25,249 nucleotides of DNA. Source: an uncultured Clostridia bacterium (GTDB lineage Bacteria; Bacillota; Clostridia; RUG12999). The stretch's first letter is position 1. Every line of letters begins with the position of its first letter. Below are positions 15,174 to 23,947 of this stretch, in pieces. The position numbers and the translations under genes were made by a program. The notes under the pieces were generated by a model. That model was not told where the DNA came from. It searched no databases and was given only the letters and a program-made list of their open reading frames with translations. Location: positions 1-25,249 of the forward strand of contig CATIYX010000167.1 in the NCBI GenBank assembly GCA_949739095.1. The letters run 5' to 3'.

Positions 15174-18100
15174 ATGAAAAAAATAATCAGTATGATAATA
15201 ACGCTTTTAATGATTTTTTCTACAGTTTCTGCATTTGCCGCTGAGATAGATGAGTCGGCGAATGAGGCGCACGCAAGTTTTACATCTGCTTCTGCTGTAA
15301 AATTTAATATGAATGCAGTGATGAGCGATAATGCTGCCCCAAGGGTGGTGGAACGCGAGGGGAGATATGGCTGGGCACTGGGTGCAGACGAGGCAACGGC
15401 GTCCATTTGCATTGACTTGGATAACAGCTTTGCACATAATGTTTCCGACGGAGGCATTTTTGAAATTGAAGTTGATTACTACGATGCAGATTTAGGAGTA
15501 TTCTCCTTGGTTTATTCCGCACAGGACCGTCCGAACCGCTGGGCAGGCATGCAGATGACCGAAGGGTTTGGGGCAAAGGGAGCGCGGAATACCACGGTGA
15601 AGGCGTGGAGAACAAAGACATTTTATCTGTATGACGCCAAGTTTAACGGCGATTTAGACGGATACGATTTCAAAGTTTCTTCTAATATATTAAATTCTAA
15701 CCATGATATTACCCCTAATACAGATACGGGCTTTGGAACAAAATATAGCTCGTTTTATCCGAACAGATACGGACGTGTTTCCACAGTTGACGATATTGTG
15801 ATAGGCGCGGTGCGAGTGAAAAAATTGAATGAGAAAAATCCTTTTGCGCTGAAAGTCACTACGGAAAAACACGGTAACATCTTTTTTGACGATGAAGAAA
15901 TGAAGCTGAATGCGGAACTTATCAATCGTTTTAACGAGACATACGAGCTTGACGCAACATATTCTTTTATTGATGAGTATAACAACGAAAAAGTTGTTTA
16001 TTCTGAAAAAATAAGCATTGCGCCGCTGGAAACCAAAAATGTTCCCATTGTCTTAAAAGATATTCCATATGGGTGCTTAAAACTGAAAAGTACATATACA
16101 GCCGAAGGCATCAAGTGCGAAAAGATAACGGAATTTTCGCATTGCCGAGAGGCAAAGATTGCCAATTCACGTGCAGCAACGAATGTTCATCTGGAGGGCA
16201 GTGACAGCTATAGAAATGACTATGAAGCAATACTTGAACTTGCGAAAAAGGCAGGATACAGCAGTTTGAGAGATTCTGTCCGCTGGTTTGATAATGAGAA
16301 AACGAAGGGCGTTTATACGCTGCGTGCGACAACGGCAAAAGAAATTGAGATGGCGAAAGAATATGGAATGGATTTGCTGCCCGTACACAATTCTACGAAT
16401 GAGCCTGTTTACGGCGAAGCATCAAAACCGCTGAAAACGCCGGAAATGCTGCAGGCTTATCAGGACTACTGTACTTGGCTTACCAAACAATTACAAGGCG
16501 CTTCCGTTGCAGTGGAAGCACATAACGAATGGAATTTGCACATTCCTACCGGAACGGGCGAAGAATATACCATGATGATGAAAACGCTCTATGAGGGAAC
16601 CAAAAAGGCAAACCCTGAAATGAAAGTGGTGGGGATTGATACCGGCGGGTTGGATTTGGGGCTGATGAGACGATATTTTGAAGCGGGCGCGCTGGAATAT
16701 ATGGATGCAGTCAGCTACCATCCCTACGATTGGGCAAGAAGTTTTGAGGACGGCAACCAAATGCGTGGCGCGAAAGCGGTGCGCGACCTGATGACAGAAT
16801 ATGGTCACGGAGATAAAGAAATCTGGGTTACGGAAACAGGATGGCACGAAGGACTAAACAACAGAGTTACCCCTGAGGACAAGGCATATTATTTGTCAAG
16901 AGCACTTTTGCAGAATGCGGCACTGAAAACATTTGATAGAATCTATTTTTATGAATTTGTTGACGGCGGTATGGAACCTTCCTACGGGGAATCTTCTTAT
17001 GGCACATTAAATTCTGTTTATTGCGATGTTCCTTACGGTGCACAAAAAGCGTATATTGCAGCGGCGAATACGAACTGGCTTTTGGGCGGAACCGAATTTG
17101 ACAGAGCGATAGATGGCGAACCGAATTTGGATGCGGGCACATATGTTTATAGATTTAAACGCAGCAACACAGATGGCAGAGGAAAACAGATGGTTGCCTT
17201 GTGGACCACTCGGGATGCGGCGGAATATGGACTGGATTTAGGTGTGGACAAGGCAACAATGATTGATATGTTTGGAAATGAACGCACACTTTATGCACTA
17301 GATGGAAAATTCAGTTTTTGCCTGACAGACCGTCCGGTGTATCTCATCGGTGACTTCACGGAATTTAAGGAATGTGAGCCGGTCATTAAAATGGACAGAC
17401 TATCGGCGAACGCTACGGCGGATGATGCGGTTAGTGTAGAATTTACTGCGGTAGGTGCTAAGAATATGACGATAACGCCTGTTAATCCTCTTGATTTTCC
17501 GGTAGTGGAAAATATAGGATTTTCAGATGGTAAAGCACTCTATACCGTAAAGACGCCTGACGCGCCGTTTTTTAACAAATCTATTTTATTTGAAATAAGC
17601 GATAGTGAAAAACTTTATTACACAGGAAAAGTGAAGGTTCATAACACAGATATACTGACAATTACAGAGCGGCATGAAATTAGTGATGGAAAAAATGTGA
17701 ACAGATGGAAGATGACGCTTGACGTCACCAACAACAAAAATATCGATACGGTAAATGCAAATATTACGATTAATAAACCGGATATTCTTGCAAAATATCA
17801 GTCATCAATAGCTATTTCTGAACTAAAACCGGGAGAGACGAGAAGTTATGTGATGTTTCTGCCCGAAATCGTATCAAAGGAAATGCGCGAATTTGATATT
17901 GATGTTAAAATAGCGGGACGTGATGCGTATAAGTTGTCGCATACGATGTTTTTTACAAGCGTTCCTTATGCACATACCAAGCCGCAGATTGACGGCGTTG
18001 TTTCGCCGGATGAGTATAGCAATAACTCTTGGTTTGATATTAAGGCAGGAGTAAATAAGGAAAATTATCAGCCGCTCACAGAGACAGTCCAGCATATGGG

Positions 18101-18611
18101 CGATAATGATTTAAGCGGCAAGGCAACCATTAAGTATGATGAAGAGAACTTATATTTCTTTATTGAAGTGACGGATGATGTGTTTGTCAATAACAATGTC
18201 GGGGAAAGTATATGGAATGGAGACAGTATCCAGATAGGAATTGCGGATGAGGGGGGTGGCGCTAGCAGTGCATATTGCGAGCTTACAGTTGCATTGACGC
18301 GCGAAGGACCTCAAATGTACAGGCATTTGGCAAACAATTCAAATAATCCGGTAGGGCTTGTGGAAAACTGTGAAATGCAGATTGTCAGAGATGAACACAA
18401 AACTTATTATGAACTCGCGATTCCGTGGAGTGAGGTTCTCACGAATCCGGAAAATGTAGGGCCGGGATATCAGCCGAGATTTGCTTTCCTAATCAATGAT
18501 GATGATGGTTCAGGAAGAAACTCTTATATGGAATATTCACAGGTGCTCGGAGCAATTGGAACACATAAGAATGTTGCATATTTTTCTGATATGTATCTTG
18601 CTGAAAAATAG
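15174..18611 (+). CDS. secreted multidomain clan GH-A glycoside hydrolase with CBM9-like C-terminus
   Basis: This is a 1145-residue exported enzyme. The signal peptide MKKIISMIITLLMIFSTVSAFAA is followed by a beta-rich N-terminal region (about 40-325). Residues about 331-640 form a TIM-barrel catalytic domain. VEAHNEWNLHI provides the probable acid/base Glu452 and WVTETGW the probable nucleophile Glu554, 102 residues apart as expected for clan GH-A; the pattern recalls GH39/GH5-like enzymes, but no family can be fixed. A linker and beta-sandwich region follows. Residues about 930-1145 (PQIDGVVSPDEYSNNSWFDI ... NGDSIQIGI) resemble family 9 carbohydrate-binding modules. No SLH repeats or sortase signal are present. 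I start at ATG 15174 because the signal peptide begins there; AGGAGGTG lies 12 bases upstream, and an earlier in-frame GTG (15159) overlaps it. Confidence 0.87.
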   Translation: MKKIISMIITLLMIFSTVSAFAAEIDESANEAHASFTSASAVKFNMNAVMSDNAAPRVVEREGRYGWALGADEATASICIDLDNSFAHNVSDGGIFEIEVDYYDADLGVFSLVYSAQDRPNRWAGMQMTEGFGAKGARNTTVKAWRTKTFYLYDAKFNGDLDGYDFKVSSNILNSNHDITPNTDTGFGTKYSSFYPNRYGRVSTVDDIVIGAVRVKKLNEKNPFALKVTTEKHGNIFFDDEEMKLNAELINRFNETYELDATYSFIDEYNNEKVVYSEKISIAPLETKNVPIVLKDIPYGCLKLKSTYTAEGIKCEKITEFSHCREAKIANSRAATNVHLEGSDSYRNDYEAILELAKKAGYSSLRDSVRWFDNEKTKGVYTLRATTAKEIEMAKEYGMDLLPVHNSTNEPVYGEASKPLKTPEMLQAYQDYCTWLTKQLQGASVAVEAHNEWNLHIPTGTGEEYTMMMKTLYEGTKKANPEMKVVGIDTGGLDLGLMRRYFEAGALEYMDAVSYHPYDWARSFEDGNQMRGAKAVRDLMTEYGHGDKEIWVTETGWHEGLNNRVTPEDKAYYLSRALLQNAALKTFDRIYFYEFVDGGMEPSYGESSYGTLNSVYCDVPYGAQKAYIAAANTNWLLGGTEFDRAIDGEPNLDAGTYVYRFKRSNTDGRGKQMVALWTTRDAAEYGLDLGVDKATMIDMFGNERTLYALDGKFSFCLTDRPVYLIGDFTEFKECEPVIKMDRLSANATADDAVSVEFTAVGAKNMTITPVNPLDFPVVENIGFSDGKALYTVKTPDAPFFNKSILFEISDSEKLYYTGKVKVHNTDILTITERHEISDGKNVNRWKMTLDVTNNKNIDTVNANITINKPDILAKYQSSIAISELKPGETRSYVMFLPEIVSKEMREFDIDVKIAGRDAYKLSHTMFFTSVPYAHTKPQIDGVVSPDEYSNNSWFDIKAGVNKENYQPLTETVQHMGDNDLSGKATIKYDEENLYFFIEVTDDVFVNNNVGESIWNGDSIQIGIADEGGGASSAYCELTVALTREGPQMYRHLANNSNNPVGLVENCEMQIVRDEHKTYYELAIPWSEVLTNPENVGPGYQPRFAFLINDDDGSGRNSYMEYSQVLGAIGTHKNVAYFSDMYLAEK

Positions 18612-18622
18612 GAGGTTAATTT

Positions 18623-20239
18623 ATGTTTAAAATCAAAAGAGCAGCAGTCATATTGGTAGCCATTTTATGCTTTGGCACAACGGTTTCGGCGCAAATCAGC
18701 GTAGAAAACTGCAACGCCGTATTTTCAGAAAGTAAGGTTACTATAACCGGGAAAACAGATGCTGTGGGTGAGGATATACTAATAACAGTTTATCTGAAAG
18801 AGTCCGATAAAGAGAATTTTGCCGAAAACCTTGGATGGCAGAATATCCTGACAGCAGATGAAAACGGCGCATATGCGGAAACCTTTAAAATGAACAGAGC
18901 AGGGATTTATACAGTAACTGTCGCGACCGCAGATGAATCTGCAAGTGTTGATTTCTCGTATACCAATAGAGACAGTGCGGTGGCAGCGATAGAGGCTATT
19001 AATGCGGCAACAAATGTTGCAAGCATTTTAGCCCAAAATAAAGTGGCGCTTGCTTTGGGCTTTGCGGAGATTGATGCAGAACTAAACTACAGCCATATTG
19101 CAAATTGTGTTAAAAATGTGCTACCGCTCAGCACAACTGATATTAATGCGACGTTAAAACAACTCCAGCAGTTTTCGTTGTTTGGATATATTGGTAGCAG
19201 TCAAATAGACAATGTATTTGATTATGAGGATATCCTTGGTATCTATCAAATAGAGAATAACAATATTTTTAAAGAAGAATTTTTCACCGAAGAGCACAAG
19301 CTTGCTGCAACAAGCAGAATCAGCGGAAAAACCATCAGCGATTATAATGACTTTTCCACAAAAATCAAAGAAGCAATGATTTTGTCGGTTGTACAAAATC
19401 CAAATGGATTTGGTAATGTGAAAAAGGTTTTGGAAGCGCATAATGCGTTCATTGGGATTGATACAGCGGATACGCCTGACAGCGTATATAAGAATCTGCA
19501 AAATAAGAATTTCAGTAGTATTGCGGCATTGAAAGAGGCATTTACGAAAGAAAAAACGGGACAGGGACAAGGCGGACAAACAACGCCGGGCGGACGTCCA
19601 AGCAACACGAGCAGCAATCGCGGCAGCGGAGGTGGTCGCGATATTAGTCTCACTATTGACCCGGTCGCGCCAAATAACCGACCGACAGGCAGCGGCATTG
19701 ATGGAATCTTCAAAGATTTGGCGGGCTACGATTGGGCAAAGGAAGCCATTACAGGATTATACAGTAACCAAATTATTCAGGGAAAAGCAGATGGCGTGTT
19801 TGCACCGCAGGATAACGTAACGCGGGCGGAGTTTGTCAAAATGCTGACAGCAGCACTGGATATTCAGGAAGGTGCAGGAGAAATGAATTTCAGCGACGTT
19901 GCACAGAGCGATTGGTCGTATCCCTATATCAAGAAAGCGTATCAGGCGGGTATTGTAAAAGGTATCAGCGATACAGAGTTTGGCGGAAATACATATATTT
20001 CAAGACAGGATATGGCGGTTATGGTTTGCCGCGGTCTTGAAGCAGCGGGACGTATCGTAACCAGTGCGGCAGAGGAAAAGTTTGCAGATGACACGTCAAT
20101 CGCGGCGTATTCAAATGAGTCTGTATATGCGCTGAAAGCGATGGGGGTTTTAAATGGAGATGAGCAGAAACGTTTCAATCCAACGAATTATGCTAACAGA
20201 GCAGAGGCAGTAAAAGTAATTTATTTGATATCAAAATAA
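18623..20239 (+). CDS. SLH-anchored exported protein, C-terminal SLH repeats
   Basis: The product is 538 residues. The signal peptide has a likely cut after VSA (FGTTVSA-QIS). An Ig-like beta domain (about 25-110, GKTDAVGEDILITVYLKE) follows, then a mostly alpha-helical region of unknown role (about 115-305) and a glycine-serine-rich linker (about 312-345). Three SLH repeats close the protein (about 363-538): WAKEAITGLYSNQIIQGKAD, then WSYPYIKKAYQAGIVKGISD, then the third ending RAEAVKVIYLISK. The key TRAE-type motifs are TRAE, SRQD and NRAE. SLH trimers bind pyruvylated secondary cell wall polymer, so this protein should decorate the surface. AGGAGG overlaps the previous stop and precedes ATG 18623. 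It may be an anchor or substrate-binding protein for the locus; no catalytic motif is seen. Confidence 0.87.
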   Translation: MFKIKRAAVILVAILCFGTTVSAQISVENCNAVFSESKVTITGKTDAVGEDILITVYLKESDKENFAENLGWQNILTADENGAYAETFKMNRAGIYTVTVATADESASVDFSYTNRDSAVAAIEAINAATNVASILAQNKVALALGFAEIDAELNYSHIANCVKNVLPLSTTDINATLKQLQQFSLFGYIGSSQIDNVFDYEDILGIYQIENNNIFKEEFFTEEHKLAATSRISGKTISDYNDFSTKIKEAMILSVVQNPNGFGNVKKVLEAHNAFIGIDTADTPDSVYKNLQNKNFSSIAALKEAFTKEKTGQGQGGQTTPGGRPSNTSSNRGSGGGRDISLTIDPVAPNNRPTGSGIDGIFKDLAGYDWAKEAITGLYSNQIIQGKADGVFAPQDNVTRAEFVKMLTAALDIQEGAGEMNFSDVAQSDWSYPYIKKAYQAGIVKGISDTEFGGNTYISRQDMAVMVCRGLEAAGRIVTSAAEEKFADDTSIAAYSNESVYALKAMGVLNGDEQKRFNPTNYANRAEAVKVIYLISK

Positions 20240-20270
20240 GGAAAATTTATTTTGGAAAGGGGTACACGAA

Positions 20271-22895
20271 ATGTTGAAAAGAATGACAGCGTTACTGATA
20301 TTAGTCTCTGTTATGCTGAGCGCATGCATAATTCATGCAGAACAAGCGAGTTATTCCGGTTTGGAAGAAAAACAGGCATTACTGATGGCATTGGATATTA
20401 TGGTGCCTGATTCTTATGGACAAATTGATAATAACGAGGTAGTAAATAGAATTGATTTTGCAGCACTGGTAGGCAAAATAATGGGTGTCAATCCGACCTT
20501 AGTGGGAAGTGATTCCTATTATATTGATGTTGATGGCGGTCATTGGGCGTCTTATACGCTGAATACACTGGTTGACAGAGGAATTCTTCATGTTGGAGAC
20601 GACAAACTCTTTCATCCGTATGATACCATCAGTTTAAATGAAGCAGTGAAGATGCTGATAGGTGTTTTGGGATATGGAGACTATGCGTATTACAGAGGTG
20701 GATATCCTCTTGGGCATATCACCGTTGCATCTGAACTTAACCTTTTAAATGGCGTGAAAGCCGGCGGGGATACGCCTATTACTAACGCTATGATGACGAT
20801 ATTGCTATATAATGCAATGCACACAAAAGTTCTGGAAGTCGTTGGCGTTGGCACGCAAAGCACACTTTCAAATGAAAATGCAGATATCATGATGAAAAGA
20901 TATTTGAATATTGACTATGTAGAGGGTGTTTTGAACGGTACAGAAGGTTTTACATTAACAGAGAAGAAGGTTAAAACTGGAGAATCTCTGATAGGGGACG
21001 TCCTCATAGAAAACGGAGATATCAAAACAATTGACAAACTCGGGCATAGTGTCAGAGCATATTATTACACAGAGGACAACGATGAGGATAATAAAATGTT
21101 GCGATTCATGACGGACACCCGCATGACGGAAGAAGTTATTGTGGTGGACGAAGACATTGTAAGCTATGCAAACGGCACACTGACCTATCGGGATGAAACT
21201 GGTAGAAAGACAACAGCAACGCTTGCTTCCAACATGACCGTTATGAGAAACGGCGAGGTGGTTTCGGGAAATATTACGGATGCATTTAACGTGAGCAATG
21301 GTCAGATAAAGTTGGTTAGCAACAGTAAATCAAGTGATATTGATGTTGCAATCATAGAGGATTATCGGACGGTAGTCGTAAATACTGCGAACACAGAAAC
21401 AATGGTAATTACAGATGATATTGAGAAAAATTATATTGATTTGTCAACGAAAGCGTGTGAACAAGTTTCCGTTTTTGCAGCCGATGGAGATAAAAAGAAT
21501 TTTGCAAGTATACAGGCGAAGAGCGTTATAGATGTTGCATATTCCGCAAAGCATACGATTATCTATACCAATTCGCACAGCGTTACCGGCACAGTCAATG
21601 CGATTGATACCGGCGCACGGGAACTGGACATTGACGGCAGCCTGTACCAATACAGCGATACGTTGTTTGACGTATATGCCTGTAAGCTGGGCGCGAAAGG
21701 ATTGTTTAAGATAAACAAACGCGGCAAAGTGGTTTGTATGCTTGATCCGGCATTGAGCGACCAGACAGGATATGTGATGGAGACCGGTGTCAAAAGCAGT
21801 ATGGACACAAATGTGCAAATAAAGCTTTTAACGGCGGAAGGTACTTTTAAGATATTTAATATTTCCTCTAAAGCAAAAATTGACGGACAGAAAGCATCCG
21901 ATATCAAAAATCTTCCGGATGCAGTGAGCAAACTTATCGGTAAACCGATTCTTTACAGAGCAACTGCAGACGATGAAATTACCTACATTGATTCTCCGAC
22001 AAAAAATGAACCGTTGGAAGATGAGAACACATTACAGTATACACAATCGACAGACCAAGAGACGCTGGTGCAGCGTTGGAATCCGGAACAGAGTAAATTT
22101 GGCAAAACGGGACTTGTGTCTTCGGACGCAGTTGTGTTTCGTGTTCCGGCAGATATTACTGACACAGATGAGAGAAGCTATTCCATAACCACAAAGGCGC
22201 TGTTTCAGGCAAATACAGGATATACAACGGACTTGTATAAGGTCGGCAAGACTTCCTATAACAACATTGTTGTACTACGCATATCCAGTTATGACCTGAT
22301 AGATGTAACGCCATATGTATGGGTAAAATCCGTTTCCAAAGCGGTTGATGCAGACGGAGAACCGGTTGTAAGGATAACGGCGTATAAACAGGGAGGGCTT
22401 GTAGAATATGACATTGACGCAAGCTATAACATTATTCCAGACGTAGGCGATATTGTCCGTGTGGGTACAAACGAAAAGAGAGCCTCCCGCATGGTGGAAA
22501 TTCACTATGATTACAGCGAGAATGGCTCTGGCGCGATTGACCCCGAGGCGCCGTTTGGTAATTATAATTATAAGGTAATGACCTACTGGAACAGATTTGT
22601 AGATTTGTACCATATAAACAGATTCCTTGCAGGCTCCGCAGTGGAAATTGAGGGAGACCTCTTGAAATGGAGCATAGACGGACATGGCGCAGATACGATA
22701 AATGAAATTGGCATCATTGGCAGCAATGTCCCGATTATTGTATATGACGCGCAGACCGAAGAATTTTTTGAGGGCAGTTTAAGTGATGTGAAGCCGAGCA
22801 AAATTTATGGTATGGATTGTTCGGATATTCTGGCAACAACCAGATATGGAAAAATATTTACGTTGTATGTTATCAATAACAGAACTGATTATTAA
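20271..22895 (+). CDS. large exported protein with N-terminal degenerate SLH region and unknown beta-rich body
   Basis: The product is 874 residues. The export signal MLKRMTALLILVSVMLSACI contains LSAC, which fits a lipobox (Cys19); cleavage by signal peptidase I after IHA is the alternative. Residues about 25-195 carry three SLH-like units, clearest in the second (HWASYTLNTLVDRGILHVGD). Their signature motifs are degenerate (NRID, SLNE, TNAM against TRAE), so cell-wall binding is uncertain. The remaining 680 residues appear beta-rich, with repeated short strand patterns such as TGTVNAIDTGARELDIDGSL and VWVKSVSKAVDADGEPVVRI, and match no family I recognise. GGAAAGGGG precedes the ATG. It lies 31 bases after the previous SLH gene, in the same operon. 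A surface scaffold or binding role is plausible but unsupported by motifs. Confidence 0.8.
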   Translation: MLKRMTALLILVSVMLSACIIHAEQASYSGLEEKQALLMALDIMVPDSYGQIDNNEVVNRIDFAALVGKIMGVNPTLVGSDSYYIDVDGGHWASYTLNTLVDRGILHVGDDKLFHPYDTISLNEAVKMLIGVLGYGDYAYYRGGYPLGHITVASELNLLNGVKAGGDTPITNAMMTILLYNAMHTKVLEVVGVGTQSTLSNENADIMMKRYLNIDYVEGVLNGTEGFTLTEKKVKTGESLIGDVLIENGDIKTIDKLGHSVRAYYYTEDNDEDNKMLRFMTDTRMTEEVIVVDEDIVSYANGTLTYRDETGRKTTATLASNMTVMRNGEVVSGNITDAFNVSNGQIKLVSNSKSSDIDVAIIEDYRTVVVNTANTETMVITDDIEKNYIDLSTKACEQVSVFAADGDKKNFASIQAKSVIDVAYSAKHTIIYTNSHSVTGTVNAIDTGARELDIDGSLYQYSDTLFDVYACKLGAKGLFKINKRGKVVCMLDPALSDQTGYVMETGVKSSMDTNVQIKLLTAEGTFKIFNISSKAKIDGQKASDIKNLPDAVSKLIGKPILYRATADDEITYIDSPTKNEPLEDENTLQYTQSTDQETLVQRWNPEQSKFGKTGLVSSDAVVFRVPADITDTDERSYSITTKALFQANTGYTTDLYKVGKTSYNNIVVLRISSYDLIDVTPYVWVKSVSKAVDADGEPVVRITAYKQGGLVEYDIDASYNIIPDVGDIVRVGTNEKRASRMVEIHYDYSENGSGAIDPEAPFGNYNYKVMTYWNRFVDLYHINRFLAGSAVEIEGDLLKWSIDGHGADTINEIGIIGSNVPIIVYDAQTEEFFEGSLSDVKPSKIYGMDCSDILATTRYGKIFTLYVINNRTDY

Positions 22896-22934
22896 AAAGA
22901 AATCAAAGATTCAAAAGGAAGGAGAGTATATATT

Positions 22935-23891
22935 GTGAAAAAAATAATAGCAAGTTTGTTGGCAGCATCGCTGGCAATCTGTATAAATGTGTCTGCATGG
23001 GCATACTCGGGCGCTTCCGAATGGGCGGAGGAAGAACTAAGCAAAGCGGTTTCCTATTCCCTGATGCCGACGGTTTTAAGCGAAAGCGATGTTTCAAAAC
23101 CTATCAACCGTTTGGAATTTGCCGCGGTGAGCGTGAAACTATATGAAGCGTTTGGCGGCGTGCCGCCTAGAAACACGGAAAATCCGTTTACGGACACGGA
23201 TAATACAGAGGTGATTCAGGCGTATCATGCCGGAATTACAACGGGGACAAGCGAAACGACTTTTAGCCCAGAGGAACTGCTTTCCAGAGAACAGGCAGCG
23301 ACAATGCTTACCAGAATTTATTCTATGACGCAAAAAACAGCGGATTTAACCATTGGCAATGTAGAGAAATTTGCAGATGACGCCGACATTTCCGACTGGG
23401 CGCGAGAAAGCGTATATTTTATGTATGCAAATGGCATTATTACCGGAATCGGCGATAATAAATTTGCACCGCAAAACATGACGCCGGAGCAGGAAGCGGC
23501 GCTGTATGCGAACTCCACGCGGGAACAGTCACTTGCGCTGGCGGTGCGTATGTATGAAAAGCTGAAACCGGAAGCGGGTGGGCAGCCTGCTGAGGATAAC
23601 AAACCGGAGGAAGACAAAGATTTACTTGCTTTTGCGCCGGGGATTGATTTCGGAACAGAGGTTGACAGACAGTCAGATAAATACAATGCGACGCTGACAC
23701 TCAAAGACGTTACGCGTGAAGAATGCGTAGCGTATGTGAAGCTGATGGATATGCGTTTTCCGAATCAACTTTATCTGCTGGACGAGGCGACACAGTTCAG
23801 TAAAAAAGCTACAGACGGCACGCGTATTATGACCGTAACATGGTCAGGGGGCAATATGTCGGTCACGGTAGAACTGGATTTGATATCTTAA
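22935..23891 (+). CDS. small SLH-domain exported protein with novel C-terminal domain
   Basis: The product is 318 residues, starting at GTG with AAGGAAGGAG (22915-22924) ten bases upstream. The signal peptide MKKIIASLLAASLAICINVS precedes three SLH repeats (about 28-210) with motifs NRLE, SREQ and TREQ; the third repeat carries an insertion around PEQEAALYANS. An acidic, proline-rich linker (about 213-232) leads to an 85-residue C-terminal domain (FGTEVDRQSDKYNATLTLKD ... GNMSVTVELD) with alternating beta-strand character and no recognised family. The protein is expected at the cell surface, displaying the small domain outward. It sits between two other exported proteins in the same direction, separated by only 39 and 56 bases, so it is probably part of the same transcript. 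Confidence 0.85.
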   Translation: MKKIIASLLAASLAICINVSAWAYSGASEWAEEELSKAVSYSLMPTVLSESDVSKPINRLEFAAVSVKLYEAFGGVPPRNTENPFTDTDNTEVIQAYHAGITTGTSETTFSPEELLSREQAATMLTRIYSMTQKTADLTIGNVEKFADDADISDWARESVYFMYANGIITGIGDNKFAPQNMTPEQEAALYANSTREQSLALAVRMYEKLKPEAGGQPAEDNKPEEDKDLLAFAPGIDFGTEVDRQSDKYNATLTLKDVTREECVAYVKLMDMRFPNQLYLLDEATQFSKKATDGTRIMTVTWSGGNMSVTVELDLIS

Positions 23892-23947
23892 CAATAACAG
23901 GTTGCCATCAGTAAAGATGAAAATGAGCGGAGAAAGGTGACGATACT

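Noticed and set aside
21444..21931. Two overlapping minus-strand open frames of about 120 residues in the 874-residue protein gene
   Set aside because: Shadow frames of a gene with good start signal and export peptide; compositions are unlike neighbouring proteins.
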